Assembly: GCA_015258265.1 (NCBI GenBank)
Contig: JABZIP010000017.1
Span: forward strand, 1 to 25,721
Length of the DNA stretch: 25,721 bases
Direction: 5' to 3'
From: Clostridiales bacterium
GTDB lineage: Bacteria > Bacillota > Clostridia > Peptostreptococcales > Anaerovoracaceae
Within the stretch, counting starts at the first letter, position 1; each line of letters opens with the position of its first letter. The notes beneath the pieces were generated by a model that was not told where the DNA came from, ran no database searches, and saw only the letters and a program-made list of their open reading frames with translations. The position numbers and the translations under genes were made by a program. This document shows positions 15,822-24,068 of the stretch, piece by piece.

Positions 15822-17212
15822 CTGCTTTTCTCCTTATCCTTTTCCAGTATCATCTCGGCTACTTTGTATATATCTCCCGCTCCCATCGTGATAACTAAAT
15901 CCTTTTCAGATGCGTTGTTCACCACGAAGCTCGCAATTTCGCCAAATTCTTTGAAATAATATACCTCTTTTGTCGGATAATGTTTTTTTATTGCAGTTAC
16001 AAGCTCCTTTGAGCTTATCTTATGAATGTTTTTTTCTCTAGCCGCATAAATCTCAGCTAGGATTATCTTGTCCGCATCTTCAAATGAAGTTACAAATTCA
16101 TCAAAAAGCGCTCTCGTTCTCGTATAAGTATGCGGTTGGAACAAGCACCACATATCATTACACGGTATATTTTTCGCCGCCGCCAAAGTTGCCCTTATTT
16201 CTGTCGGATGATGCGCATAATCGTCAACGATTTTAACTCCTTGTGAAGTTTCTCCTATCACATCGAATCTGCGTTGCGTTCCTGTAAATTCTTCCAATGT
16301 GGAAACGATGTATTGCGATTCCACTCCCAGACTATGACAGCATGCAGTCGCCGCAAGCGCATTGAGTATATTGTGCTCCCCTGGTATCGCCAGCTTAATT
16401 TTGCAAAGCTGCTCATTATTGAAATTTACAGTAAATTGCGGCATTCCGAATTGATCGAATACTATATCGCTTGCAGAATAAGTACAATTTTTGCTATATC
16501 CGAATGTTATACAATCAGGATAATCGTTTATTACCGTATTGACAAACGGATTTGCCTCATACGCAACGATTTTCCCGCCTTGCTTCAAGCACTTTGTAAA
16601 TTTCTTAAAAGAATTCACTATATGGTCGATATCCTTAAAATAATCTAAGTGATCCGAGTCTATATTCAGTATTATTTCAACAGTCGGGCGAAGACTTAAG
16701 AAACTGTCCATATATTCACACGCTTCACTGACACAATACTTACTTTTGCCGAGCTTAACATTTCCTCCTATTTGAGGCAAATTTCCGCCAACTAGTATTG
16801 TCGGATCTTTTTTAGCATTGTCAAGTATAAGTGAAATCATAGATGTTGTGGTTGTTTTTCCATGTGTACCTGAAACCGCAATAGCTACCTCATACTCGTC
16901 CATAAGCGCTCCGAGCAATTCTCCCCTTGTGATTATGGGGATGTTTAACTCTTTTGCCCGCTCAATTTCCGGATTATCCGCAGCGACTGCAGCAGAATAG
17001 ACAAGTAAATCCGCACCGTCAACATTTTTGCCTTCCTGTCCGATAAACACCTTAATTCCGCTAGCCAAAAGTCTATGCGTCATTTCGCTTTCCTTGGCAT
17101 CGGATCCCGATACGATATATCCTCTATCTGCAAGAATTTCTGCAAGCGCACTAAGTCCTATTCCGCCGATGCCTACGCAATGTATATGTTTATATTCCGA
17201 TAATTTCAACAA
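15818..17212 (-). CDS. murC: UDP-N-acetylmuramate--L-alanine ligase
   Basis: 464 residues. The N-terminal domain has the UDP-binding loop HCVGIGGIGLSALAE (11-25). The central ATPase domain has GTHGKTTTT (115-123) and EYMDSFLSLRP. The C-terminal domain has DDYAHHPTEIRATL. MurC adds L-alanine to UDP-MurNAc, the first peptide step of peptidoglycan, in the cytoplasm. The start is a TTG at 17212 or the adjacent TTG at 17209. The GAGAGG ribosome site is better spaced for the second, and no ATG fits. It opens the long operon running to the flippase gene and has its own promoter. Confidence 0.97.
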   Translation of the reverse strand: MLKLSEYKHIHCVGIGGIGLSALAEILADRGYIVSGSDAKESEMTHRLLASGIKVFIGQEGKNVDGADLLVYSAAVAADNPEIERAKELNIPIITRGELLGALMDEYEVAIAVSGTHGKTTTTSMISLILDNAKKDPTILVGGNLPQIGGNVKLGKSKYCVSEACEYMDSFLSLRPTVEIILNIDSDHLDYFKDIDHIVNSFKKFTKCLKQGGKIVAYEANPFVNTVINDYPDCITFGYSKNCTYSASDIVFDQFGMPQFTVNFNNEQLCKIKLAIPGEHNILNALAATACCHSLGVESQYIVSTLEEFTGTQRRFDVIGETSQGVKIVDDYAHHPTEIRATLAAAKNIPCNDMWCLFQPHTYTRTRALFDEFVTSFEDADKIILAEIYAAREKNIHKISSKELVTAIKKHYPTKEVYYFKEFGEIASFVVNNASEKDLVITMGAGDIYKVAEMILEKDKEKSR

Positions 17213-17260
17213 GTTTCCTCTCCCAAGTTATAATTTTCATTCCTATATTTATCAGAGAAT

Positions 17261-17289
17261 AGTATATCACAAAAAAATTAAAACGGCAA
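17261..17289 (-). promoter_or_regulatory. promoter of the murC operon
   Basis: On the - strand, TTGCCG (17284-17289), 17 bases, TATACT (17261-17266). The -35 lies inside the 3' arm of the gdhA terminator hairpin. Confidence 0.6.
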
Positions 17290-17309
17290 ATCGTTTTCGA
17301 CTTGCCGTT
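17271..17309 (-). terminator. Rho-independent terminator of gdhA
   Basis: On the - strand, arms AACGGCAAGTCG and CGATTTGCCGTT form 12 pairs (one G-U) around an AAAA loop, followed by TTAATTTTTTT. It lies about 21 bases after the gdhA stop. Confidence 0.92.
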
Positions 17310-17330
17310 ACATTAAAATATATTTCAAAT

Positions 17331-18677
17331 TTAAACTATCCCTTGCGCCATCATAGCCCCTGCAACCTTTTGAAATCCTGCTATATTAGCACCTGCAATC
17401 AGGTCGTACTTACCGTAATATCTCTTTGACGCCTCAGCACATGAATCGTGAATGTTTATCATTATATGATGTAATCTTCTATACACTTCTTCCTCCGTGT
17501 AATATGTACTTCCCGCATTTTGAGACATTTCAATGCACGAACACGCAACTCCTCCTGCATTTGCGGCTTTTGACGGTCCGATTATTACACCGCCGTCTTG
17601 CATTATCTTGATAGCGTCATTGGTAGATGACATATTTGAGCCTTCGCACAAATACTTAACCTTGTTTCTCACGAACATCTCGGCAATTTCTGCGGTGATT
17701 TCGTTTTGCGTAGCGCACGGAATATATAAATCGGCTGCTACTTTCCAAGGCGTTTCTTTTGGGAAGAACTTTGCATTCTTAAATTTTTGTGCATACGGTT
17801 CGCAAATATTAGCTCCCGACGCACGAAGTTCAAGCATATAGTCGATTTTTTCGTCTGTGTTTATTCCTTCCTCGTCCAATATGTATCCGTCAGGTCCCGA
17901 TATTGTAATGAGCTTCGCACCTAAGTCCTTTAATTTCAATGCCGTTCCCCAGGAAACATTTCCAAATCCTGAAATTACAACTCGTTTCCCCTCCAGTTTG
18001 TCGCCATGCGCCCTTAGCATTTCTTCCGCAAACCAAACTATACCATATCCCGTAGCTTCGCTTCTACCGAGGCAGCCTCCATATCCGAGTCCTTTACCCG
18101 TCAAAACGCCCTCAAATCTATTAGTAAGTCGTTTATACTGCCCATATAAATATCCAATTTCCCTTGCGCCTACGCCTATATCGCCCGCCGGAACATCCTC
18201 GTGTGGACCTATATACTTATAAAGTTCACTCATAAATGCTTGGCAAAATCTCATTATTTCAGCATCCGATTTGCCGTTGGGATCAAAATCCGATCCGCCC
18301 TTGCCTCCTCCGATTGGAAGTCCGGTTAAACTGTTTTTGAAAATTTGTTCAAACGCCAAGAATTTGATTACCCCCGGTGTAACGCTCTTGTCAAATCTAA
18401 GTCCGCCTTTAAACGGTCCGATATCGTTATTAAACTGATAGCGATACCCCTTGTTCACCCTTACTTTACCGGCATCATCCACCCACGATACTCTGAATGT
18501 AATACCCCGCACAGGTTCTACAAGTCTTTCAAGCAATCCTGCCGCTTCGTACTCGGGATGCTCCTTTATCAAAGGTTCAAGCGACGTAAGCACCTCTTCC
18601 AGAGTTTGGTGAAACTCGAACTCGCCGGGATTATGTTCTTTACAGTTTTTTATTACTTCATCTATATATTTAAGCAA
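17331..18677 (-). CDS. gdhA: glutamate dehydrogenase (hexameric, GdhA type)
   Basis: 448 residues from the chosen start. The catalytic block LPIGGGKGGSDFDPNGKSDAEIMRFCQAF (lysine at 126) and the nucleotide-fold segment VVISGFGNVSWGTALKL are clear. The ending LIAGANIAGFQKVAGAMMAQGIV is typical of the small hexameric enzymes. The reaction links 2-oxoglutarate plus ammonia with glutamate; family members of this size mostly use NADPH, but cofactor choice is not proven here. AGGAGG at 18686-18691 is 8 bases before TTG 18677, so I prefer this start. The GTG at 18686 would overlap the ribosome site. The gene is a single transcription unit with its own promoter and a strong terminator. Confidence 0.96.
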   Translation of the reverse strand: MLKYIDEVIKNCKEHNPGEFEFHQTLEEVLTSLEPLIKEHPEYEAAGLLERLVEPVRGITFRVSWVDDAGKVRVNKGYRYQFNNDIGPFKGGLRFDKSVTPGVIKFLAFEQIFKNSLTGLPIGGGKGGSDFDPNGKSDAEIMRFCQAFMSELYKYIGPHEDVPAGDIGVGAREIGYLYGQYKRLTNRFEGVLTGKGLGYGGCLGRSEATGYGIVWFAEEMLRAHGDKLEGKRVVISGFGNVSWGTALKLKDLGAKLITISGPDGYILDEEGINTDEKIDYMLELRASGANICEPYAQKFKNAKFFPKETPWKVAADLYIPCATQNEITAEIAEMFVRNKVKYLCEGSNMSSTNDAIKIMQDGGVIIGPSKAANAGGVACSCIEMSQNAGSTYYTEEEVYRRLHHIMINIHDSCAEASKRYYGKYDLIAGANIAGFQKVAGAMMAQGIV

Positions 18678-18716
18678 TTTATGCACCTCCTATACAATTT
18701 ATTATCATAATTCACT

Positions 18717-18746
18717 ATTTTATCATACTTTTTTGTGGGTTGTCAA
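18717..18746 (-). promoter_or_regulatory. promoter of gdhA
   Basis: On the - strand, perfect TTGACA (18741-18746), 18 bases, TAAAAT (18717-18722) with an extended TGA just before the -10. It begins 4 bases after the end of the PHP gene. Confidence 0.8.
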
Positions 18747-18750
18747 CAAA

Positions 18751-19509
18751 TTATATTTCTGATATCAGCTCTATATTATCTATTCTGGATATATCAAGTC
18801 CCGCTTCAATCGCTCGTCTGAGTCCTCCTTCAAAAGTCCCTACCTTATCAGGCACATGAGCGTCGCTGCTTATCACAAATTTTATATCCTGATTCATCAC
18901 CTGTTTTATTTGTTCTACCGTAAGGTTTTTGTGCCAAGAGCTTATTTCCATCATAGTGCCGCGTTTTGCGCACGCTTTTGCAATTTCGAGTATATCTATT
19001 TCGTATTTGTCGCCGGGATGCGTCAAAATCTTAATATCGTTTTCATATATGGCACGCAAAGTCATATCAGTGTTTTTCACCAGTAACGAACCTGAAAATT
19101 TATGTCGCTTATTTGAAATCCAATTTTGAGCACAATATCCTCCGCGCACACCGAAGTGATAACCTGCTATCAAAAAATCGAAGTTCTTGGCATCTTCGCT
19201 TTTCATATCGAGTCCGTTTTCAGAATTTACGATATTCGCCTCCACGCTCATATAAACTTTTATGTCCGAATATTTACGATTTACCTCGTCTATATCCTTG
19301 CGCAGATTCGGTAAATCCGAATATTTTATTCCATAAAAAATATGACCAAGCCCATGATCACTTATGGCAAGCTCGGTCAATCCTTTTTTTCGCGCTTCCA
19401 AAACATTTTCTTCTACCGTTCCCTTTGCGTGTTTCTTGGTAGAATAAACAGTATGTGTATGAAAGTCGTATTTCATTTTATATTTTTTCTGTAATTCGCA
19501 ATCAGTCAT
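18751..19509 (-). CDS. PHP-domain phosphoesterase-like protein
   Basis: 252 residues, a single PHP domain. The metal-binding motifs are in order: DFHTHTVYS near the N-terminus, ISDHGLGH, SVEANI, a histidine in ILTHPGD, and SSDAH near the C-terminus. PHP proteins are trinuclear-metal hydrolases that include histidinol phosphatase, the YcdX/YcdC-type phosphatases and the proofreading part of PolX; the substrate here is unknown. The start is ATG 19509, whose codons overlap the murB stop by 8 bases; GTG 19518 and ATG 19476 are alternatives. A PHP gene following murB is a recurring clostridial arrangement, which suggests a wall or phosphate-related role, but this is an inference. Confidence 0.85.
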   Translation of the reverse strand: MTDCELQKKYKMKYDFHTHTVYSTKKHAKGTVEENVLEARKKGLTELAISDHGLGHIFYGIKYSDLPNLRKDIDEVNRKYSDIKVYMSVEANIVNSENGLDMKSEDAKNFDFLIAGYHFGVRGGYCAQNWISNKRHKFSGSLLVKNTDMTLRAIYENDIKILTHPGDKYEIDILEIAKACAKRGTMMEISSWHKNLTVEQIKQVMNQDIKFVISSDAHVPDKVGTFEGGLRRAIEAGLDISRIDNIELISEI

Positions 19510-20431
19510 TTTTTTCACTTCTTCCTACTATCCTAACTTCCGGATGTAAGTCTACCCCAAACTTTTCCCTAACTGCTTCTTGCACCAACTTCATCAGTTC
19601 CAATATGTCGGTCGCCTTTGCGCTACCCACGTTTACCAAAAACCCCGAATGTAATGTGGATACCTGCGCATCACCTACGCTTAATCCTTTGAGTCCTGCA
19701 TCCTCTATCAGCTTGCCCGCATACCCTCCTTGCGGTCTTTTGAAGAAGCTGCCTGCACTCGGGATACTTACAGGCTGCTTGGTATTTCTACTTTGCATCA
19801 ATTCTTTCATAACAGCGGCAATATCGCCTTGCACTCCATGCTCAAGTGAAAATACCGCCGATAAAATAATTTCGCCCGTCTTTTGAAATCTGCTTGTCCT
19901 ATACGAAAGTTCCATCTCATCTCTTTCGAGCTGTTTTATCGTGCCGTCTTTAGCCATTACCCTGCCGCTTTTTATAACATCGACCAACTCTCCGCCATAC
20001 GCACCGGCATTCATAAATATTCCACCGCCTACGCTCCCCGGAATACCGCACGCAAACTCAAGTCCCGTCAAAGAATTATCCCTCGCAAACGCAGCCAGCG
20101 CCGATAGTTTTAAGCCTGCCCCAACCTCAATTTCGTTATCTTTTATCGATATCTTCGCAAAATCGCCCGACAGCTTTACAAATGCACCGTCAAATCCTTC
20201 GTCGCGCACCAATATGTTACTACCCGCACCAAGTATCATGGTAGGTACATCGTTTGCAGCAAGCTCCGCGAAGGCGGCTTTCAGCTGTTCCTCATTATTT
20301 GCAATCAAAAGATACGAGGCATTACCACCTGCTCTAAACGTAGTATATTCTTTCATCGGAACATTTAATTTGACGTTCTCCTGCCCGAGTATATCTTCGA
20401 AAAATTCTATCAGCTTTTGATTTTTACGCAT
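19502..20431 (-). CDS. murB: UDP-N-acetylenolpyruvoylglucosamine reductase
   Basis: 309 residues. The FAD-binding loop is GAGSNILV (68-75), followed by CGIPGSVGGGIFMNAGAYGGE. SYRTSRF is at 176-182, the catalytic serine S228 lies in PSAGSFFKRP, and the closing HPEVR carries E298. MurB reduces the enolpyruvyl sugar to UDP-MurNAc with NADPH, the step just before MurC, which is encoded two genes further along. GGAAG lies 7 bases before ATG 20431. It overlaps the PHP gene and sits 17 bases after the AI-2E-family gene, so all three probably share one transcript. Confidence 0.97.
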   Translation of the reverse strand: MRKNQKLIEFFEDILGQENVKLNVPMKEYTTFRAGGNASYLLIANNEEQLKAAFAELAANDVPTMILGAGSNILVRDEGFDGAFVKLSGDFAKISIKDNEIEVGAGLKLSALAAFARDNSLTGLEFACGIPGSVGGGIFMNAGAYGGELVDVIKSGRVMAKDGTIKQLERDEMELSYRTSRFQKTGEIILSAVFSLEHGVQGDIAAVMKELMQSRNTKQPVSIPSAGSFFKRPQGGYAGKLIEDAGLKGLSVGDAQVSTLHSGFLVNVGSAKATDILELMKLVQEAVREKFGVDLHPEVRIVGRSEKND

Positions 20432-20448
20432 TTTACTTCCACTACCAT

Positions 20449-21681
20449 TTAAATTTTCTTAATTCTGTGCTTTTTGGGGATAAAAAAGCTAACTTCCTTG
20501 TAAACTTTCGTTTCTATCGGCAGTCCCTTACTTTTTAGCCTATGGTTTACATACCTCGTAACATATGTATATATCACAGCAAATGCAGGAATGCCGACTA
20601 TCATTCCTACAAAGCCGAACATTCCTCCGCCCACTATAATTGCAAACATTACCCAAAAACTTGGTAAACCCGTAGAATCTCCGAGTATCTTAGGTCCTAT
20701 AACATTTCCGTCGAGTTGCTGCAATATCAGTATGAAAATCACAAAATAAAGTGCTTTTATCGGATCTACAGTGAGCATTATAATAGTCGAAGGTATAGCG
20801 CCTATAAACGGTCCGAAGAACGGTATTATATTTGTAACTCCTACAATTACGCTTATAAGTATTACATATGGAAGCCCCAATATGTGCATACCTACAAAGC
20901 AAATCGTACCAATTATCAAAGAGTCTATTATCTTACCGCTTATAAATGCGCTGAATGTTTTATTTATAAATGCCATTTCCTTAATTAAAATAGCAGCCTC
21001 GCGTTTTTTCAGCAGTGAAAACGCGAGCTTCTTTGTTTGTGCTTTAAACGCATCCTTGCTGTTTAGCGCGTAAATACATATAATAATACCGATTGCAACA
21101 TCCTTAATCGCAAGCACTACATATAGCACTCTATTCGATAGATCCGGTGCAAAAGCTAAAAGCCACGGCAATACAACATCCTGTAACCATGTATTGAATC
21201 TTGTTGTGTAATCACCAAGCAAAATGTTTAGTGCCGAATTTAATTGGCTGTTTGATGATAGTCTACTGTCTACCCACTTAATAAGCGTACTTACGCTTTG
21301 CGGTGCAGTCTTGACAAGCGATATTAAACTGTCAATCAGCTGTGGCAATACCAAGCTGAATAATCCTCCTATTACTACAAGCGCAAACAGCATGGTTATA
21401 GTCGTACTTAGCGCACGCGATGCCCTCATTGCGTTGTCTTCCGCAAAAACTTTAGACATGGATTTGAAAATCTGCTTTGTACAAAAATTGTATATAGGGC
21501 AAAGCAAATATGCAAATACAAGTCCGTATACAAACGGCATAATTATCTTTACAAATTTACCGAAGCCTACGCTTATTTGCGGAAATTTAAAAACCACGAA
21601 GAAAAACAATATGGAAGCTGCAAGCACCAAAAATGCCGTAATTCCCCATTTAAATTGTGGATGATCATAATTTATCTTCAT
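20449..21681 (-). CDS. AI-2E family (UPF0118/TqsA-like) membrane protein
   Basis: 410 residues with about eight membrane segments and a soluble stretch in the middle. The C-terminal part DGNVIGPKILGDSTGLPSFWVMFAIIVGGGMFGFVGMIVGIP is the family hallmark. Relatives include TqsA, an exporter linked to autoinducer-2, and sodium-proton antiporters, so the name does not fix the substrate. GGAG lies 7 bases before ATG 21681. The 53-base gap to the upstream LysO gene shows no convincing promoter or terminator. It is probably part of the operon from the amidase gene to the PHP gene. Confidence 0.88.
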   Translation of the reverse strand: MKINYDHPQFKWGITAFLVLAASILFFFVVFKFPQISVGFGKFVKIIMPFVYGLVFAYLLCPIYNFCTKQIFKSMSKVFAEDNAMRASRALSTTITMLFALVVIGGLFSLVLPQLIDSLISLVKTAPQSVSTLIKWVDSRLSSNSQLNSALNILLGDYTTRFNTWLQDVVLPWLLAFAPDLSNRVLYVVLAIKDVAIGIIICIYALNSKDAFKAQTKKLAFSLLKKREAAILIKEMAFINKTFSAFISGKIIDSLIIGTICFVGMHILGLPYVILISVIVGVTNIIPFFGPFIGAIPSTIIMLTVDPIKALYFVIFILILQQLDGNVIGPKILGDSTGLPSFWVMFAIIVGGGMFGFVGMIVGIPAFAVIYTYVTRYVNHRLKSKGLPIETKVYKEVSFFIPKKHRIKKI

Positions 21682-21734
21682 ACGTTCTCCTAAGGTAAAT
21701 TGCTATTTTAGCCTATCTTGCGCAAATCTGCACA

Positions 21735-22334
21735 TTATAAGCTCATCATTATAGGTACCAGATACGGTACCAATGTGCTCATCACAAGTCCCATTATGAA
21801 TGCGTATACCGCTGCCGTGCTACTTGTAGCCTTTTCAATTACAGGTAAACAAACATCCATCGCTGCGGCTCCCGTGAGGCTTCCCGCCTCGATATAGCCT
21901 ATTTTTTGCGCTACTATCGGAATCAAGAGCAGTCCAAGCATTTCACGCATTACATTGTGCAAAAAAGAAATTGCAGCTACTTCCGTCGAATAACTCAAAA
22001 GATACGACGGTGCCAAAGTATACCAACCGAACCCTGCAGATACGCAAAGACAATCTTTGAGCGACATTGCCGGAAAAACCAGACTTGTAAAAAGCGAGAA
22101 TGTCAATGTACCGATTACGGTTCCTAGCGGAAACAGCAATATCTTAACCCCGAATTTTTTGATATTATCAACCAAAGTGCCTGTTTTGCCTATGTCAATT
22201 CCTACAAAAAACAACAGCATCGTCAAGCCGACTACTATAACATAGTCCGAATATGCATCTATCAGCTCCTTCGGTATCAGAAAATGTCCTGCAAGCATTC
22301 CGGCGGTAACCAAAGTAAATATTATCTTACTCAT
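21735..22334 (-). CDS. lysO: LysO-type lysine exporter, C-terminal part
   Basis: 199 residues, about six membrane segments. The blocks VSAGFGWYTLAPSYL and TGAAAMDVCLPVIEKAT match the C-terminal two thirds of E. coli LysO (YbjE), including the membrane aspartate in the MD motif known to matter there. LysO exports lysine and the toxic analogue thialysine. The protein starts at ATG 22334, overlapping the preceding gene as ATGA. Together the two products equal one normal LysO of about 300 residues. The N-terminal half of this protein repeats a pattern (FFVGIDIG...FGVKILLFPLG) also seen in its partner. Export of lysine is inferred from family. Confidence 0.83.
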   Translation of the reverse strand: MSKIIFTLVTAGMLAGHFLIPKELIDAYSDYVIVVGLTMLLFFVGIDIGKTGTLVDNIKKFGVKILLFPLGTVIGTLTFSLFTSLVFPAMSLKDCLCVSAGFGWYTLAPSYLLSYSTEVAAISFLHNVMREMLGLLLIPIVAQKIGYIEAGSLTGAAAMDVCLPVIEKATSSTAAVYAFIMGLVMSTLVPYLVPIMMSL

Positions 22335-22624
22335 TTAGCCTCCCCTCTGCTATCTATGCCCAGAAATTTCCGAATTAAGAAGCAGGCGAGTACACTTCCT
22401 GCAAAGCAAAACAAAGTGATTACAAGAGCCTTAATTCCTATTGTTTGCAACGACTCTATTACTTTGTCATCGGAGCCTATGCGTGCCCCCATCACGAATA
22501 TTATCACGCAAAGGCACATCGTACTCATCTTCCCAAGTGTTTTGTATTCTTTTTGCTTGTCGAGCACCTTCGCCCCTACTATCGCTCCAACTAAAGCCGA
22601 TCCTAAATATAATGCAAGTACCAA
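22331..22624 (-). CDS. LysO-type exporter, N-terminal part (split gene)
   Basis: 97 residues with three membrane segments, resembling the N-terminal third of LysO. The text VIIFVMGARIGSDDKVIESLQTIGIKALVITLFCF resembles the start of the LysO fold and also a stretch of the partner protein. The start is TTG 22624 with GGGAG about 9 bases upstream, and an in-frame stop lies directly before it, so no longer form exists. The ATGA overlap with the next gene suggests the two chains are made in step and assemble together. It follows the amidase stop by 20 bases. Confidence 0.75.
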   Translation of the reverse strand: MVLALYLGSALVGAIVGAKVLDKQKEYKTLGKMSTMCLCVIIFVMGARIGSDDKVIESLQTIGIKALVITLFCFAGSVLACFLIRKFLGIDSRGEAK

Positions 22625-22644
22625 TCACTCACTCTCCCAACATA

Positions 22645-23925
22645 TTATTTAAACGCTTCATTCATACTTTTTATAAGTCCCTGCGCAACTGCCCGTGCAT
22701 ATTTGTCGGAGAAATCCGCTTTTTTCATTTTCAAAAGGTCATCTTCATTAGATAAAAATGCACCTTCTACGATTATCGCCGGCATATTTGTCCTTCGAAC
22801 AACTCCAAGTTCCGGCCTGTTCTTGGTGCCGCGGTCAAATGTACCAAGCTCTGCGACCATTTCTTTTTGGACATTTTTTGCAATGTCTTTGCTCGCAATA
22901 CCGTAAAGCTCCTTTTCCGTATAACCGTCTTTGCTCACTTTTGTATTGTATATAGTTTCCGTTCCGTTCGGTACAGGCGTAATAGTGGAATTGTTGTGTA
23001 TTGATACAAAAATAGTAGCTTTAATTCCGTTCGCCATACCCGCACGCTCTTTTAGCGTATAGTAAATATCCGTATCGCGCGTTAAATAAACTTTTGCTCC
23101 CGCTTTTGTCAAGTTTTCATACAGCTTCAATCCGACAGGCAGATTTGCCGCTTTTTCCGTAAGCTCGTCCTCTTGATTTTCGTGTGCTACCGCACCTCGA
23201 TCCTTTCCGCCGTGTCCTATGTCTATTACTATTATCTTTTCCCTTGCATTTTCATTCAACATATCGCCATTCCAAGATGTTGAATAATCAACCGCAGGCG
23301 TTACCAGTTTTTTTGCAATGGCAATCTCCTCAGTTGTAGGTTCTGTCGCACGCGCTATATTTGCCGTATCCGGCACATCGTCCACGTTTGCAGTTTCTTC
23401 TTTCGGTGCTTTTTTCGGCAATTCAATCACTATTTTATTCTCATTTCCCAGCCACTCTACCTTGCATCCAAGCATCTCCGACGGGGTTCTCAATGGAACC
23501 ATAGTACTTCCTATTCCGTCTTTATCGTGGTCTATTATCATAGCAGGAATTGCCAATTCTTTTTCAACATTATTTACTAGTGCTTTCTGAGAATTTAGCG
23601 TTAGGCGAATTTCTTTTCCTTGCCCTGTTACAAGCACCACCTTTTGCTGTTCAATCCACGTAACTTTGTATCCCATAGCTTCGAACACATCTCTTGCCGG
23701 AATCAGTGTAGTCCCTCTAATTATTACAGGTTTAATGTCCTGCGGAGATGTAAGAAGCTGCCGCTCTCCTAAAAATAATCGTGCCGGATTTTTGATACTG
23801 CTTTCTACGCCCAAGTCAATTTCCCACTGCGCAACAGCAGGCGTGTCCGCATAAGCAAAATTTACACCGCAAACGCACAAAGTCAATAATATCGTAAAAC
23901 AAAGTATCCTTGTCATTCTTCTCAT
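22645..23925 (-). CDS. secreted N-acetylmuramoyl-L-alanine amidase with copper-amine-oxidase-like N-terminal domain
   Basis: 426 residues. A signal peptide (MRRMTRILCFTILLTLCVC...AYA) ends near residue 26. Two copper-amine-oxidase N-domain-like repeats follow at about 47-168 (LIPARDVFEAMGYKVTW and MVPLRTPSEMLGCKVEW), a module common in clostridial wall proteins. After an acidic linker comes the Amidase_3 domain (230-420), with zinc and catalytic residues H238 (DIGHGGKDRGA), E254, H310 (SIHNNS) and E387 (IVEGAFLSNEDD). It should cut the bond between muramic acid and the stem peptide outside the membrane. ATG 23925 is chosen because it gives the signal peptide; AAAGGA lies about 12 bases upstream. 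It heads the operon that includes murB. Confidence 0.92.
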   Translation of the reverse strand: MRRMTRILCFTILLTLCVCGVNFAYADTPAVAQWEIDLGVESSIKNPARLFLGERQLLTSPQDIKPVIIRGTTLIPARDVFEAMGYKVTWIEQQKVVLVTGQGKEIRLTLNSQKALVNNVEKELAIPAMIIDHDKDGIGSTMVPLRTPSEMLGCKVEWLGNENKIVIELPKKAPKEETANVDDVPDTANIARATEPTTEEIAIAKKLVTPAVDYSTSWNGDMLNENAREKIIVIDIGHGGKDRGAVAHENQEDELTEKAANLPVGLKLYENLTKAGAKVYLTRDTDIYYTLKERAGMANGIKATIFVSIHNNSTITPVPNGTETIYNTKVSKDGYTEKELYGIASKDIAKNVQKEMVAELGTFDRGTKNRPELGVVRRTNMPAIIVEGAFLSNEDDLLKMKKADFSDKYARAVAQGLIKSMNEAFK

Positions 23926-23961
23926 CAGAGTATACTTCCTTTCAAAAAATATAACATATCT

Positions 23962-23967
23962 ATTATA
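23962..23967 (-). promoter_or_regulatory. -10 element of the amidase operon
   Basis: Perfect TATAAT on the - strand, about 37 bases before ATG 23925. The -35 region at 17-18 bases matches poorly, so an activator or another sigma factor may be involved. Further upstream, 24005-24031 holds an imperfect inverted repeat (CAATT...AATTG) of unknown role between lexA and this promoter. Confidence 0.5.
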
Positions 23968-24068
23968 CACTTTTAGCACGTCTTTTGAAAGGTTTTATAT
24001 ATTACAATTTCATTAACACGGAATGTAATTGATACGGTATTTTCACGCCTTTATAATCCTCATACTAA

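Noticed and set aside
15818..15830. GlmU truncated by a frameshift with its first domain upstream
   Set aside because: The sequence upstream is intact murC ending in an ATGA overlap; no uridylyltransferase motif is found in any frame nearby.
19476..19518. Alternative starts for the PHP gene
   Set aside because: GTG 19518 lies only about 2 bases from the nearest GGAAG-like site, and ATG 19476 has no ribosome site; ATG 19509 is the better compromise, but the choice is not certain.
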